A stretch of 64,000 nt of DNA from Isachenkonia alkalipeptolytica (GCF_009910325.1 NZ_SUMG01000006.1:121960-185959); one strand, 5' to 3'. Positions 1-8,834 are shown, counted from the first letter of the stretch. The notes: generated by a model from the letters alone, not told the origin. Translations and numbers: made by a program.

Positions 1-468
1 CACCCCGGGTCGTAGGGCGCCACCGCAGAAGTTACATTTTTCCTTGTTTAAGAAGTTTTTTAGCCCGGCCTCCCGGTGGCAGTTATTGCATCGGATGCTT
101 CGAATATTTCCATGGAGTTCATACACCCTACGGCTCCCCGCCATGGCATGTAAGCCTGCTACGTTCTGGGTGGCAATGCCCTCAATCATTCCCCTGCTCT
201 CAAGCTCGGCGAGTATGAAGTGTCCTTTATGGGGCTTAACACCTTCCAGCATCTTCAGTCGCATGGAATAAAATTCATGAAATAGCGAATAGTTTTCCTG
301 TAGGGTATCAATACTTGCCACGGTTCTCGGGTCCATGTTTTTCCACCAGCCGTCTTTTCCACGAAAGTCGGGAATATTGCTTTCGGTGTCCATCCCTGCT
401 CCCGTGAGTACCACCACATGCTTGGAGTTTTTTAGTAAATCTGCCAGTTCCATAACTTCATTCTTCAT
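1..468 (-). CDS. Sir2-family NAD-dependent deacylase, C-terminus cut by window edge
   Basis: The first 156 codons of a sirtuin are present; the 3' end lies left of the window. Start ATG at 468 follows GGAGGTTATTCAA. Seen: the NAD-binding GAG motif with the nearby NIPDFRG (about residues 23-36), TQN near residue 100, the catalytic His in ELHGN near 118, and two zinc-binding CxxC pairs (CNNC, CNFC). The family removes acyl groups from lysine using NAD. Two usual residues differ: Ser after GAGx is Asp (GAGMDTES), and Asp of TQNxD is Ala (TQNVAGLH). The protein may therefore belong to a divergent clostridial subgroup with altered NAD handling. The family call is firm; activity is uncertain. Confidence 0.88.
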   Translation of the reverse strand, partial: MKNEVMELADLLKNSKHVVVLTGAGMDTESNIPDFRGKDGWWKNMDPRTVASIDTLQENYSLFHEFYSMRLKMLEGVKPHKGHFILAELESRGMIEGIATQNVAGLHAMAGSRRVYELHGNIRSIRCNNCHREAGLKNFLNKEKCNFCGGALRPGV

Positions 469-482
469 TTGAATAACCTCCT

Positions 483-1532
483 TTACCCTGCACTCCTCCT
501 GACATAGCGTTTATAAAGAAAAGCCAACAGCCACACCACCAGAACCGTAAGCACTAAGGGTCCGGCAAATACCGCGAGAAGAAAAAGCCCCCAGCCCACT
601 CGAAACAAAAATATCATGGGGATCAGTACTAGGCCCAACCATTTATATTTCGGATCCTTCTTTATACTCAACCAAAGGATCCCTGTGGCCATAACAGCCA
701 TAACTGCGGCGACAATAACATTATGAATTACCCGAACATTGGTCCCAAGAAACAGTCCCGAGGTGGACACAAACCCCACAAGCCACTCCTCTTGGGGAAG
801 CTCTTCCAAGGTCCCGTGGTAAATCCCTTCGCCGGCCTTTTCCATGGGAATGTTGGAGTCCACGGCGTAATCCCCTTCGGGCAGTTGAAATTCCAAGTTT
901 ACCTTCGCATCCCCCTCCCAAAAAAGAGCCGGTGTCAGATAATAAACCTGATGGTAGATGGAATTAATCACTTCCGTAGGTTGATAAATCCCGCTGTAGC
1001 TGGGATAGTGAAGGGTCAACTCCCCCGTTTCCCCTAAGGGTAGATCCACCGTAAACAGTTTTCCTCGACTGTTTCCATAGCTTCCGTAAACCGAGTATTC
1101 CCCCCTTAGACTCATTCCCGACAGCGGGTCATGCACTAAGGGAAGCTCCGATGCTCTCCAGTTACTGGGCAGTCTTGTACGGGAGACCTCTTCTTCTATT
1201 TCGATGCGCTCATTATTCCAAAAGACCTCTAAGGAATCGCTTCTTTCCGGTAAAATAAACAGCATTTCCAGATTTTCCTCTTCCCGGCTGATGTTTTCCA
1301 TCACATAGCGAACCTCTACGATTCCCTGTTCCTCGGATTCCATAATAATAGTAACCCATTCTTCCTGTAGGGCGACGCCGCTATTTTCATCAAAAACCAT
1401 TTTCTGATCCGACGGGCGGACGGTGGGCGGCCCTGAATTTCCATACACAACAGAAATCGAGGCGATCAAAAGACTGAGAACCAGCATAAGCTTGAGTATA
1501 AAACCTTTACGATCTTTACCACCTTTACACAT
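483..1532 (-). CDS. Secreted/anchored membrane protein of unknown function
   Basis: 349 residues. An N-terminal hydrophobic segment (about 11-31, ending near VYGNSG) looks like a signal peptide. A beta-rich, acidic extracytoplasmic region of roughly 230 residues follows, then three hydrophobic helices in the last 85 residues and a basic end (KRYVRRSAG). Start ATG at 1532 follows GGAGGGAAAACA and overlaps the stop of the upstream gene, so the two are co-translated. I do not recognise the family. The layout suggests a surface domain fixed to a membrane bundle, possibly working with the upstream polytopic protein. Confidence 0.75.
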   Translation of the reverse strand: MCKGGKDRKGFILKLMLVLSLLIASISVVYGNSGPPTVRPSDQKMVFDENSGVALQEEWVTIIMESEEQGIVEVRYVMENISREEENLEMLFILPERSDSLEVFWNNERIEIEEEVSRTRLPSNWRASELPLVHDPLSGMSLRGEYSVYGSYGNSRGKLFTVDLPLGETGELTLHYPSYSGIYQPTEVINSIYHQVYYLTPALFWEGDAKVNLEFQLPEGDYAVDSNIPMEKAGEGIYHGTLEELPQEEWLVGFVSTSGLFLGTNVRVIHNVIVAAVMAVMATGILWLSIKKDPKYKWLGLVLIPMIFLFRVGWGLFLLAVFAGPLVLTVLVVWLLAFLYKRYVRRSAG

Positions 1533-2478
1533 TGTTTTCCCTCCGATCCATATACAGATCCATAAAAATCATCGGTGCAATGACATTGAAGATCACGGTT
1601 AAGAGCACCACCAAGCCCCAGGAGATACTTCCGAAAGTGCTGAGGATTCCCTGGTACAATCCGGGAAGCTCCACTAAGGTTTTTTCAATACCCATGGAGG
1701 GCTCCGCCAAAAGCCTCTGGGCCATTCGAAAGGGCACATTAGGGCTCAATACACTTTGAAAAGCAACGGCGGCGGCAAAAATTTGCAGCCCGAGCACCAC
1801 GGGGTAGTGTTTTTTCACAAAGGAAATACTGAGGTTGACGGAATCCTTAATGCTACCGTCATCGGCTACCATAATGGTGTCCCACAGTGCAAACAGCAGG
1901 GTGATAAGAAAAATCACCGCCGGCGCCCAGTCCACCAGCCTTGGGTTCGAGGAGTTTAACAGCTCCAGGGCCAAGGGCAGTAGCATGAAAAAGGCGACGG
2001 TAAAAATAATCACTCTGCCCACCAGGATTTTCAGGCCGAAGCGCCCCATCCCGTCAGCGTAGTCTCTCATTGTGATATTCGCTACCTCCTCCCCTTCACC
2101 GGTGCTGTTTTCACCGGTATCCTGATACCCAGCGTTACGATTACCGGCGTTGTGCTGGGTAGCCTCCTGTTGATCAGTCTCCTGTCGCCTCGTATTGTGA
2201 TGGCCCTGATAAATTTTCCGGATCATGTAAAGCTTTCCCGAAAGGAGAAATGCCCCGATAAATCCGGCGACGGCAACTCCGATCAAATAAGGCGGCGGAC
2301 CGCCGGTGGCGTAAAAGGGTAAATTTCCGGAACTCTGGGCTGTTTGATTAATACGGTAGGAGGCATAGATCAACGTCATAAAGAATAGGGCATCGATCAG
2401 TCCCGTATACAAAAGTACTTTATTGGACCGTAAAATTTTGAAGCTATCGCTTATGTAAGCAAAAATCGTTTTTTCCAT
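1525..2478 (-). CDS. Polytopic membrane protein of unknown function
   Basis: 317 residues with about six hydrophobic segments (near 21-41, 63-80, 147-171, 181-199, 223-243, 279-307). A hydrophilic low-complexity linker rich in Gln, Asn, Thr and Glu lies between the second and third segments (about 98-130). Start ATG at 2478 follows GGGGGGAT. It overlaps the downstream gene by 8 bases. The fold is reminiscent of DUF4013/glycerophosphoryl-diesterase-type membrane domains, but no diagnostic motif is visible. Confidence 0.72.
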   Translation of the reverse strand: MEKTIFAYISDSFKILRSNKVLLYTGLIDALFFMTLIYASYRINQTAQSSGNLPFYATGGPPPYLIGVAVAGFIGAFLLSGKLYMIRKIYQGHHNTRRQETDQQEATQHNAGNRNAGYQDTGENSTGEGEEVANITMRDYADGMGRFGLKILVGRVIIFTVAFFMLLPLALELLNSSNPRLVDWAPAVIFLITLLFALWDTIMVADDGSIKDSVNLSISFVKKHYPVVLGLQIFAAAVAFQSVLSPNVPFRMAQRLLAEPSMGIEKTLVELPGLYQGILSTFGSISWGLVVLLTVIFNVIAPMIFMDLYMDRRENNV

Positions 2479-2569
2479 AGAATCCCCCCGGTATGATTGT
2501 CAGTTTTTGGTTTCTTTTTAATATATTCTATACCGGTGCTTCGAAAACCTTTTTTTATTTCAAAATAAA

Positions 2570-2602
2570 TAACCGCCTAGAAGTATTAAGTTCCGGCGGT
2601 TA
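2570..2602 (-). terminator. Rho-independent terminator of the GntR-ABC operon
   Basis: Perfect 8-bp stem TAACCGCC/GGCGGTTA (2570-2577 with 2595-2602). On the minus strand it is followed by a T-rich run. It lies 60 bases past the stop of the permease gene. Confidence 0.6.
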
Positions 2603-2664
2603 GTATTTAGGCTCTTTTTAAGTGCTCTTCACAAGGTTTAATTCCGTAAAATTTGCTTCGTTCT

Positions 2665-3393
2665 TTACTCAATAGCGTAGGGAAATCTTCGAATGGTTAA
2701 ATAAATCACCCAAATGATAATCCCCGTAAATATTATCCCCTGGATCGGAAAAGCCAGTCCCGTCAGATGAGGCCCACCGTCGGACTCGATCATCATCGCC
2801 GGCAACATGGAGAACATGAAGGCGGGAAAGGCCACGCCGAGAAGGATGAGCACCCCTTTGATCACGGAAAACCGCTTAAATATCAAGGCGATTAACCAGC
2901 CGACAAAATAATACTGCAGCATTTCAAGGAAGCTCGGAACCAATCTTCCGATTTCCAATCCTTCACTAAATACGTAACCGGTAAGCACCAAACTTAATAT
3001 CCCATGGAGAAATAAGCCTACAACAAATAGAGACAGAACTAAAAATAAAGAACTCAAAAGATTTCCAAAGAAAAATTCCCGTCGAGTTACCCCCACTTTG
3101 ATATAATCTCCCATCATTTTTCCCAGTATCAAAATTCCCGCCACTAAGAAAAAGATATAAGCCCGTTCCTGGAGATGGATCATAAAATTAAATCCCCCAT
3201 CACTGAAACTTCCCCTTGTAAAATAGAAAGCCATATTCAAAAGAAAGGCCACCGCCGTGGCTCCCATCACCACGCCCCCTTGTAACTTAGCCATATCCCA
3301 CGCTACTTTTAGCACTCGATTATTAGGATGCTCATTTCTAAGATTTTCATTTCTATGATTTTCATTTCCTGGACTTTCCTTCATTGCCTTCAT
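2665..3393 (-). CDS. ABC-2-type transporter permease
   Basis: 242 residues with about six membrane segments after a 30-residue hydrophilic start containing imperfect Asn/Glu repeats. The cytoplasmic motif GVTRREFF near residue 118 is typical of clostridial ABC-2 permeases paired with YtrB-like ATPases. It is the last gene of a GntR-ATPase-permease operon and overlaps the ATPase stop by 4 bases. The exported substrate cannot be told from sequence; relatives respond to cell-wall antibiotics or peptides. Confidence 0.82.
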   Translation of the reverse strand: MKAMKESPGNENHRNENLRNEHPNNRVLKVAWDMAKLQGGVVMGATAVAFLLNMAFYFTRGSFSDGGFNFMIHLQERAYIFFLVAGILILGKMMGDYIKVGVTRREFFFGNLLSSLFLVLSLFVVGLFLHGILSLVLTGYVFSEGLEIGRLVPSFLEMLQYYFVGWLIALIFKRFSVIKGVLILLGVAFPAFMFSMLPAMMIESDGGPHLTGLAFPIQGIIFTGIIIWVIYLTIRRFPYAIE

Positions 3394-4355
3394 TTTGTAT
3401 CCTCCTTTCCCATGCTTTTCTTTCCGGCGACTTTTTCCGTCCCTTCCGTTAGATGAATAAATAAATCCTGCAGAGAAGTCTCTTCAAATTCCAAACCGGT
3501 TTCCAGACCTCTTTTCCTGTCTTCCTCTGTGATTTCGTCATAAACCACGGTCTTTTCTATGGGTCCTAAGGCTTCCCGGTGAAGCACCTGTAAATCCTTA
3601 GTGAAATCTTCAACTTTCGACTTTTCGCCGCTGACAGCAATTCCCTTTTCCAGCACTTCATCCACCGGTGCATCAATGAGTAATTTTCCGTTTTTAAGAA
3701 TCAGCACATGATCGAATAAATAATCCATCTCCGAGACCATGTGGGTGGATAGGATCATCAAACGGGGCCTTCTGATTTGCTCATCTAAAATCGCCCGGTA
3801 CATTCTAGTTCTGGAAGGGGCGTCCATGCCGACATAAACTTCGTCCAACAATGTCACCGGCGTACCGCTTGCCAGCCCCAATATCCCATTCAGCGCCGAC
3901 TGCTTTCCCTGGGAGAGTTTTTTAATAGTCTTGTCCAGGGAGATATCGAAATCCCCTAAGAGCTCCTTCGCAATATCGATTTCAAAATTCGGTCGATATC
4001 GCCGATAAAAGCCTAGGATCTCTTCTACCTTGTTCCGTTCCTCCTTAAAATCCGGCTTTCCGTGATAACTGACGTCCACTGCAACGGAAAGATTGTCAAA
4101 GGGGTTTTCACCAAAGACCTTTAAGGACCCTTCCCCCCTATTTATATAGCCGTTGATCAAAGCGAGCAGCGTGGTTTTCCCTGCGCCATTTCGTCCCATT
4201 AGTCCATATATTTTCGGGCTGCTTAGTGAAGTGGTTAGATCCTGTAGTACGGCCTCGGCTTCATAGCGATAGGTAAGATTTTTCAACTCGATCATCGCCT
4301 CGGTTTCCTCTTCGGAATGTTGCCGGTCTTCTCTTTTTATTTCATCCCTTTGCAT
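3390..4355 (-). CDS. ABC transporter ATP-binding protein (YtrB/EcsA-like)
   Basis: 321 residues. Walker A GRNGAGKTT near residue 55, signature LSQGKQSA, Walker B TLLDEVYVGMD and the H-loop LSTHMVSEMD are visible. The normal Glu-Pro after Walker B is Glu-Val (LLDEVY), a common variant in this subgroup. A hydrophilic N-terminal extension of about 20 residues precedes the usual start at MIELKNLTY, but ATG at 4355 has the better ribosome site (GAGGGGGAATAAGC). A C-terminal domain of about 100 residues follows the ATPase. The gene starts 2 bases after the regulator ends, so they are translationally coupled. Confidence 0.9.
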   Translation of the reverse strand: MQRDEIKREDRQHSEEETEAMIELKNLTYRYEAEAVLQDLTTSLSSPKIYGLMGRNGAGKTTLLALINGYINRGEGSLKVFGENPFDNLSVAVDVSYHGKPDFKEERNKVEEILGFYRRYRPNFEIDIAKELLGDFDISLDKTIKKLSQGKQSALNGILGLASGTPVTLLDEVYVGMDAPSRTRMYRAILDEQIRRPRLMILSTHMVSEMDYLFDHVLILKNGKLLIDAPVDEVLEKGIAVSGEKSKVEDFTKDLQVLHREALGPIEKTVVYDEITEEDRKRGLETGLEFEETSLQDLFIHLTEGTEKVAGKKSMGKEDTK

Positions 4356-4357
4356 GC

Positions 4358-4735
4358 TTATTCCCCCTCTTTTTTGTCGATCATCTTGATGAGATCTTTC
4401 TTTTCCAATCCGATTTTTTCGGCTTCCCGCAGTAAAGGTAAAATGTACTGATCCTGAAAGATCTCCTTTCGCTGTTCCAGCAATTTTTCCCTGGCCCCTT
4501 TCTCCACAAACATGCCCACTCCCCGTTTTTTAAAGATGATCCCATCGTCAAACAGAAGGTTCATCCCCTTGGATACGGTTAAATGATTGACTTTATAAAA
4601 TCGAACCATTTCATTAGTGGAGGGTATCTGATCCCCTTCCTTTAGTTCCCCCTGTAAGATCTGATCCTCTATCCCCTCTTTGATCTGTAAATATATGGGT
4701 TTGTCTCCTTTTAGCGAACCCTTCACCCGCATCAC
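4358..4735 (-). CDS. GntR-family regulator, YtrA subfamily
   Basis: 125 residues: an N-terminal winged helix (about 12-75, with PIYLQIKEGIEDQI and QIPSTNEMVRFYKVNHLTVSKGMNLL) and a short helical dimerisation tail. This is the YtrA arrangement rather than a full FadR/HutC effector domain. It heads the operon and probably represses it by binding the AT-rich palindrome upstream. It is one of two such regulators in the window; the other lies at 36.6 kb, so similar export systems are independently controlled. Confidence 0.92.
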   Translation of the reverse strand: MMRVKGSLKGDKPIYLQIKEGIEDQILQGELKEGDQIPSTNEMVRFYKVNHLTVSKGMNLLFDDGIIFKKRGVGMFVEKGAREKLLEQRKEIFQDQYILPLLREAEKIGLEKKDLIKMIDKKEGE

Positions 4736-4775
4736 CTCCTTGACTCTATTTTTTCCTTTTTGTTCTATGGTTATA

Positions 4776-4793
4776 TAGTTATGTATATAAGTA
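4776..4793. promoter_or_regulatory. Possible operator of the GntR-ABC operon
   Basis: Imperfect palindrome TAGTTATGTATATAAGTA (14 of 18 positions symmetric), about 40 bases upstream of the regulator start, in the expected promoter zone. The region is very AT-rich, so chance symmetry is possible. Confidence 0.3.
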
Positions 4794-4887
4794 TATATGT
4801 TTGAGGGTGATTTGTCAAATAAAAAAAAGCCTACCGGCCCCGCTCCTTAAGTTAATGATATTACACCTTTGTTTCTCCCCATTATTA

Positions 4888-4916
4888 TTGTACTAAAGTA
4901 TAATTAATGATATGAT
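4888..4916 (+). promoter_or_regulatory. Sigma-A promoter of the 47-codon gene
   Basis: TTGTAC, 17-base spacer, TATGAT. It reads toward the small gene at 5020, which otherwise has no upstream gene on its strand. Confidence 0.6.
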
Positions 4917-5019
4917 GTCCTTATCTAGTATTCGTACACTCGTAGAATACAAAAGTTGTTTTATTGCTCCAAACCAATTTAGAACAGAAAAAGCGCTCAA
5001 AAAAAAGGAGTTTTGACTA

Positions 5020-5163
5020 ATGAAAAACCATGAAAAGAAAAAAACCTCTTTGAAAGAAAGATTTCTAAAGAAGCCTAAGAAAAATTCTGTTAGCGCCGCG
5101 GAATACGAAGCCAAAATGAGAACCGCTAGAAATAAATCTGGAATCCCCTGTGCTTTTAAATAA
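5020..5163 (+). CDS. Small basic protein, 47 residues, unknown
   Basis: ATG at 5020 follows AAAGGAG with a 9-base gap, and the gene has its own promoter and a strong terminator 7 bases after the stop. The N-terminal half is Lys-rich (MKNHEKKKTSLKERFLKK). The second half contains SAAEYEAKMRTARNKSG, and the protein ends GIPCAFK with a single Cys four from the end. No membrane segment or signal peptide. It is the only plus-strand gene in the first 9 kb. Function unknown: it could be a small regulator, a nucleic-acid-binding peptide or a modified-peptide precursor, but nothing settles it. Confidence 0.65.
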   Translation: MKNHEKKKTSLKERFLKKPKKNSVSAAEYEAKMRTARNKSGIPCAFK

Positions 5164-5169
5164 TTCTTA

Positions 5170-5212
5170 AAAGAACTCTGATTATTACAAATCAGAGTTC
5201 TTTCTTATTATG
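5170..5212 (+). terminator. Terminator of the 47-codon gene
   Basis: Perfect 14-bp stem AAAGAACTCTGATT paired with 5190-5203, 6-base loop, then CTTATTATG. Confidence 0.85.
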
Positions 5213-5321
5213 TCCTTACTTAAACAGAAAAAAATTTCAATTTGATAATCTACACATTTGCTTCGCTGACTCGAAAATATCCGTGCCGGTCATCTCAAAC
5301 CACAGTTCGACAGGAAAATTA

Positions 5322-5798
5322 CTAACTGATCTTTTGTGCCAGGGCCGTAACACTTTTACCTAGCTGTCTGGATTCGGAAATGATTTTTTCATCCGGTTCC
5401 CCGACCGCTGCAGGACCATAATGCCCTGCTCCGCTAAAGCCGGGCATAATAAGGCCGTGAACTTTCAGTGCCTGGGTAATACTGTGAATGGTTGTTTCAT
5501 TTCCTCCTCCTTGAATCCCGCTTGAGGCAAAGGCGCCACCCACTCTTCCATCAAGCTTTTTATACACTTTGATGCTTCTGTCGATAAAGTCTTTCAGGGG
5601 GGCCGCCAGAATGCCAAAGTAGGTGGGGGAGCCCATAATATACCCGTCATAATCCAAGAGCTTTTCTATATCCCCGAAATCCTCAACATGCACTACATCC
5701 GGTTCTCCTCCCCTCTCTTTAACCCCCTCGCCGACAGCCTTCGCCATTTTTTTGGTGTTGCCTGTCTTGCTGTAATAAATAACCAGTATTTTCGCCAT
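5322..5798 (-). CDS. Flavodoxin-like NAD(P)H:quinone oxidoreductase (WrbA type)
   Basis: 158 residues with the flavodoxin fold. The FMN phosphate loop YYSKTGNTKKMA lies at about 8-19, GSPTYFGILAAPLKDFIDR near 57-75 is the isoalloxazine loop typical of WrbA, and GAFASSG near 89 is the third loop. The enzyme binds FMN and reduces quinones with two electrons. Start ATG at 5798 follows AAAAGGAGGATAATC. It lies 42 bases after the PBP stop on the same strand, so the two may share a transcript, though a functional link is not obvious. Confidence 0.88.
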   Translation of the reverse strand: MAKILVIYYSKTGNTKKMAKAVGEGVKERGGEPDVVHVEDFGDIEKLLDYDGYIMGSPTYFGILAAPLKDFIDRSIKVYKKLDGRVGGAFASSGIQGGGNETTIHSITQALKVHGLIMPGFSGAGHYGPAAVGEPDEKIISESRQLGKSVTALAQKIS

Positions 5799-5840
5799 GA
5801 TTATCCTCCTTTTAAAAAATTGTTACTAGTACTTGCTACT

Positions 5841-8834
5841 TTATTCGTTGCCGTTATCATCTTCGTTGCCGTCATCCTCGTCGTCGTCGTTATCATCCTC
5901 GTCGTCGCCGTTACCATCATCGTCGTCGTTATCACCTTCGTCGCCGTTTTCATCCTCGTCGCCGTCATCACCTTCGTCGCCGTTTTCATCCTCGTCGCCG
6001 TCATCATCATCGTCGCCGTTTTCATCCTCGTCGCCGTTTTCATCCTCGTCGCCGTTTTCATCCTCGTCGCCGTTTTCATCATCGTCGCCGTTTTCATCAT
6101 CGTCGCCGTTTTCATCATCGTCGCCGTCATCACCATCGTCGCCGTCATCACCTTCGTCGTCATCTTCCGGCGGTTCCGGTTCTTCCTCTTCCTCCGCACG
6201 ATATAGATAGGTTACCCGCTGGGTGCCCTCCTCAATGGTGCCTTCCCTTGGAGCTCCCGAGGGATCGATGCCAACAAACTCATAACCTTCAAAGGACCTT
6301 TGCCGGGTGCTGTATCCTGTGCCGATCCGACCGCTTTCCGTTTCTTCTGTATCCCGAAGGGTGCCGATGATCTCGCCGTCTTCATCCACTTCCATATACC
6401 GTACACTTATGGATCCCTCACCATGCTCACCGGGATCGTAGGTTTCCCGGTCCTCATAGCTTGAAGGCTTTCGGTACTGATAATCCCTTGGTTCAATACC
6501 GTCATGGTCATCGGGATCATAGGGCTCCGGGGGAACAATGTAGAGTCGTTCCTCGATTTCATCCGAGGGGGTTTCATCCGTGGCAAGGGTTCCCGTGGGT
6601 TCATGAATTTCAACTAATTCATGAGCATCGCATTCCTCCATGGGCTCCGTGCCTTCGATAAACAGTTCCGTGGTTACCTGGGAGCCTCTGGGATCCTCTT
6701 CGCAGAGCTCTGTAGGCAGTTTCCCTGAAGTTTCGCAGATTTCCACTTCAATAATATTATCGGGACGATCAAAGTCTTTGTCTTCATAATCCATCTCCTC
6801 ATGGATTCGGCCCATAATTTTTGACCACAGCTCTGCAGAAATGACACTGCTTGTTCCTAAGTTTTCATCGTATAAATCAAAACCGATCCACGTGGCTGCG
6901 GACAGATAAGGGGTATAGCCTACAAACCAAGCGTCCCTCTGCTCCTGGGAAGTCCCGGTTTTTCCTGCCACGGGGATGCCTTCATTATCTTCCCGGATCG
7001 CTGCCTGCCAACCATACCCCTCATTTTCCGGGGTCACCGCATGACGCATAATATCCGTCATCAAGTAGGCCACATCAGGATCCACCACCCGGTCTGTTTC
7101 CGGTTCGTTTTCCAAAATCACGTTTCCTTCAGCATCCTCCACATGGGTAAAGGATATTAAATCACTATAAACCCCTTCGTTGGCAACCGTATTAAAAGCT
7201 CGGTTCATGGCATAGGGAGAAGTGTCTCCGGAACCCAACACCGAGGAATAGTCATAGGTATGAAGATGAATGCCCATATCATTTAGATATTCCGTCATAA
7301 CCTCCACGGAACCTCCCCGTGTTGGAGCCAGTTCATCCAGTAATATGGTTGCGGTTACGTTGCTGGATATTCGAATCCCTTCCCGAAGATTAATCAGTCC
7401 TAAATACCCTGTGTTCCCCACATTTCTCGGGTGGGGTTCGTCGGGCTCTCCATGCCTAAAATACACAGGAGTATCATCAATGACACTGGCCGGTGTATGG
7501 TCATTGTCCAAGGCAGGAATGTATGCGGCTAAGGGCTTGATACTGGAACCGGTGGGTCTTCCCCGTCCCGTCGCCCGGTTAAATATTCGTCTGCCGGAAG
7601 TTTCCCGACCGCCCATAAAGGCCTTAATCTTTCCGCTTTCAGGGTCAGAAATCACCATGGCCCCCTGAGGCTGTACATTACCCTGTTCATCCCGCACCAG
7701 ATTGCCGTCATCATCCACTACATTCTTCGGGAAATTATCCCGGTTGTTGAATTCCTCTTCCGTAATTTCCTGCATTTCCCGGTCCAGGGTGCTGTGTACC
7801 CGAAGTCCGCCAAAGCCAAGCATTCTCGTGGCTTCTTCTTCGGTGTAGCCCTCTTCAACCAGCGCTTCTTTCACTTCATCCTGTACCAAATCCGCAAAAT
7901 GGGAAGAGATCCCCAAATCCTCATAACGACCGGGCTCAATGGAGCTGTGAAGATCCTCTGCATCTTCTAAGGCCTCCCGGTACGCCTCTTCCGTAATAAA
8001 ATCGTGCTCTTTCATCATCTCCAGTACTAATCGGAGTCTCGGCTCACTTCGTTCGTCAAATATGATGACGTAATCCCCGGATTCATCCAAAACGATCATC
8101 TCTTCCGTGACATCCTCTTCCGGAATGTATCGAACCGGAGAATACCGGGAAGGATTCCGGGCGATTCCCGCCAGGGTTGCTCCCTCCACTAGATTCAGCT
8201 CCGACACGGATTTGGAAAAATAAGCCTGGGAGGCGGCTTCCACCCCGTAGTTTTGCCCTCCCAGATTAATGGTGTTTAAATAGGTTTCCAGTATTTGATC
8301 CTTAGCCAGGATGTTTTCGATTTTCACCGCATAATAGGCATCCTGAATCTTTCGGGTATAGGTCTGCTCATGGCTCAAGTAGAGGTTCTTTGCCAGCTGC
8401 TGGGTTATGGTGCTTCCCCCCTGCTGGGACCCGGTTCGAAAATTGGTCCAGGCGGCTCCCGCTATTCGGCGAAAATCCAGTCCGTCATGCTCCCAAAAAC
8501 GGGCGTCCTCAATGGCAATAAAGGCATCAATCACATGGTCCGGGATTTCCGCGTAATCCACGATGATTCGCTGTTCCTCCTGTTCAATCCGCTCCAGCTG
8601 ATTCCCTTCGTTGTCATAAATAAAAGAGTTCTCCCCCAACAAATTGTACATGTTTTCCGGATCGATATCCGGAGTGTCATCGATGGCGCTTTGTACAAAG
8701 CTTAAAGTGTATCCTCCCACAATTACCGCTACCATCAACAGCAATATCATGATCAGTCCGAAACTTTTTAGAATCGTCCCTTTGGTTTTTTTCTTCTTCC
8801 CCTTCGGTGCCCGGGTGTTTTTTGTATATGACAT
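5841..8834 (-). CDS. Class A penicillin-binding protein 1A with MucBP-like domain and acidic repeat tail
   Basis: 997 residues, longer than usual. Order: short basic cytoplasmic start (GKKKKTKG), one membrane helix (about 25-48), GT51 transglycosylase (EDARFWEHDG, GGSTITQQLAKN), transpeptidase with SxxK (TGSSIKPL), SxN (ISSNVTA) and KTGTS. After about residue 790 a domain with ISVRYMEVDEDGEIIGT, FEGYEFVGIDPSG and QRVTYLYRAE matches the MucBP pattern. The last 115 residues are almost only Asp, Glu, Gly and Asn in DENGD units. The enzyme polymerises and crosslinks peptidoglycan outside the membrane. Start ATG at 8834 follows AGGAGGAAAATTAT. The tail probably lies in or beyond the wall and may bind cations. 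Confidence 0.95.
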   Translation of the reverse strand: MSYTKNTRAPKGKKKKTKGTILKSFGLIMILLLMVAVIVGGYTLSFVQSAIDDTPDIDPENMYNLLGENSFIYDNEGNQLERIEQEEQRIIVDYAEIPDHVIDAFIAIEDARFWEHDGLDFRRIAGAAWTNFRTGSQQGGSTITQQLAKNLYLSHEQTYTRKIQDAYYAVKIENILAKDQILETYLNTINLGGQNYGVEAASQAYFSKSVSELNLVEGATLAGIARNPSRYSPVRYIPEEDVTEEMIVLDESGDYVIIFDERSEPRLRLVLEMMKEHDFITEEAYREALEDAEDLHSSIEPGRYEDLGISSHFADLVQDEVKEALVEEGYTEEEATRMLGFGGLRVHSTLDREMQEITEEEFNNRDNFPKNVVDDDGNLVRDEQGNVQPQGAMVISDPESGKIKAFMGGRETSGRRIFNRATGRGRPTGSSIKPLAAYIPALDNDHTPASVIDDTPVYFRHGEPDEPHPRNVGNTGYLGLINLREGIRISSNVTATILLDELAPTRGGSVEVMTEYLNDMGIHLHTYDYSSVLGSGDTSPYAMNRAFNTVANEGVYSDLISFTHVEDAEGNVILENEPETDRVVDPDVAYLMTDIMRHAVTPENEGYGWQAAIREDNEGIPVAGKTGTSQEQRDAWFVGYTPYLSAATWIGFDLYDENLGTSSVISAELWSKIMGRIHEEMDYEDKDFDRPDNIIEVEICETSGKLPTELCEEDPRGSQVTTELFIEGTEPMEECDAHELVEIHEPTGTLATDETPSDEIEERLYIVPPEPYDPDDHDGIEPRDYQYRKPSSYEDRETYDPGEHGEGSISVRYMEVDEDGEIIGTLRDTEETESGRIGTGYSTRQRSFEGYEFVGIDPSGAPREGTIEEGTQRVTYLYRAEEEEEPEPPEDDDEGDDGDDGDDGDDDENGDDDENGDDDENGDEDENGDEDENGDEDENGDDDDDGDEDENGDEGDDGDEDENGDEGDNDDDDGNGDDEDDNDDDEDDGNEDDNGNE
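5845..6175 (-). repeat. Tandem 18-base repeat encoding the acidic PBP tail
   Basis: Roughly 18-base units on the plus strand (like CGTCGCCGTTTTCATCCT) encode (D/E)(D/E)ENGD on the minus strand. Units are near-identical in the centre and decay at both ends, as expected from expansion by slippage. Confidence 0.9.

Noticed and set aside
4893..5114. Minus-strand 73-codon frame
   Set aside because: It lies antisense over the 47-codon gene, which has promoter, ribosome site and terminator; the minus frame has none.
5688..6210. Long plus-strand open frames rich in Val/Ile or Ser/Pro opposite the PBP tail
   Set aside because: They mirror the 18-base tandem array of the acidic tail; no ribosome site, and the minus-strand PBP is certain.
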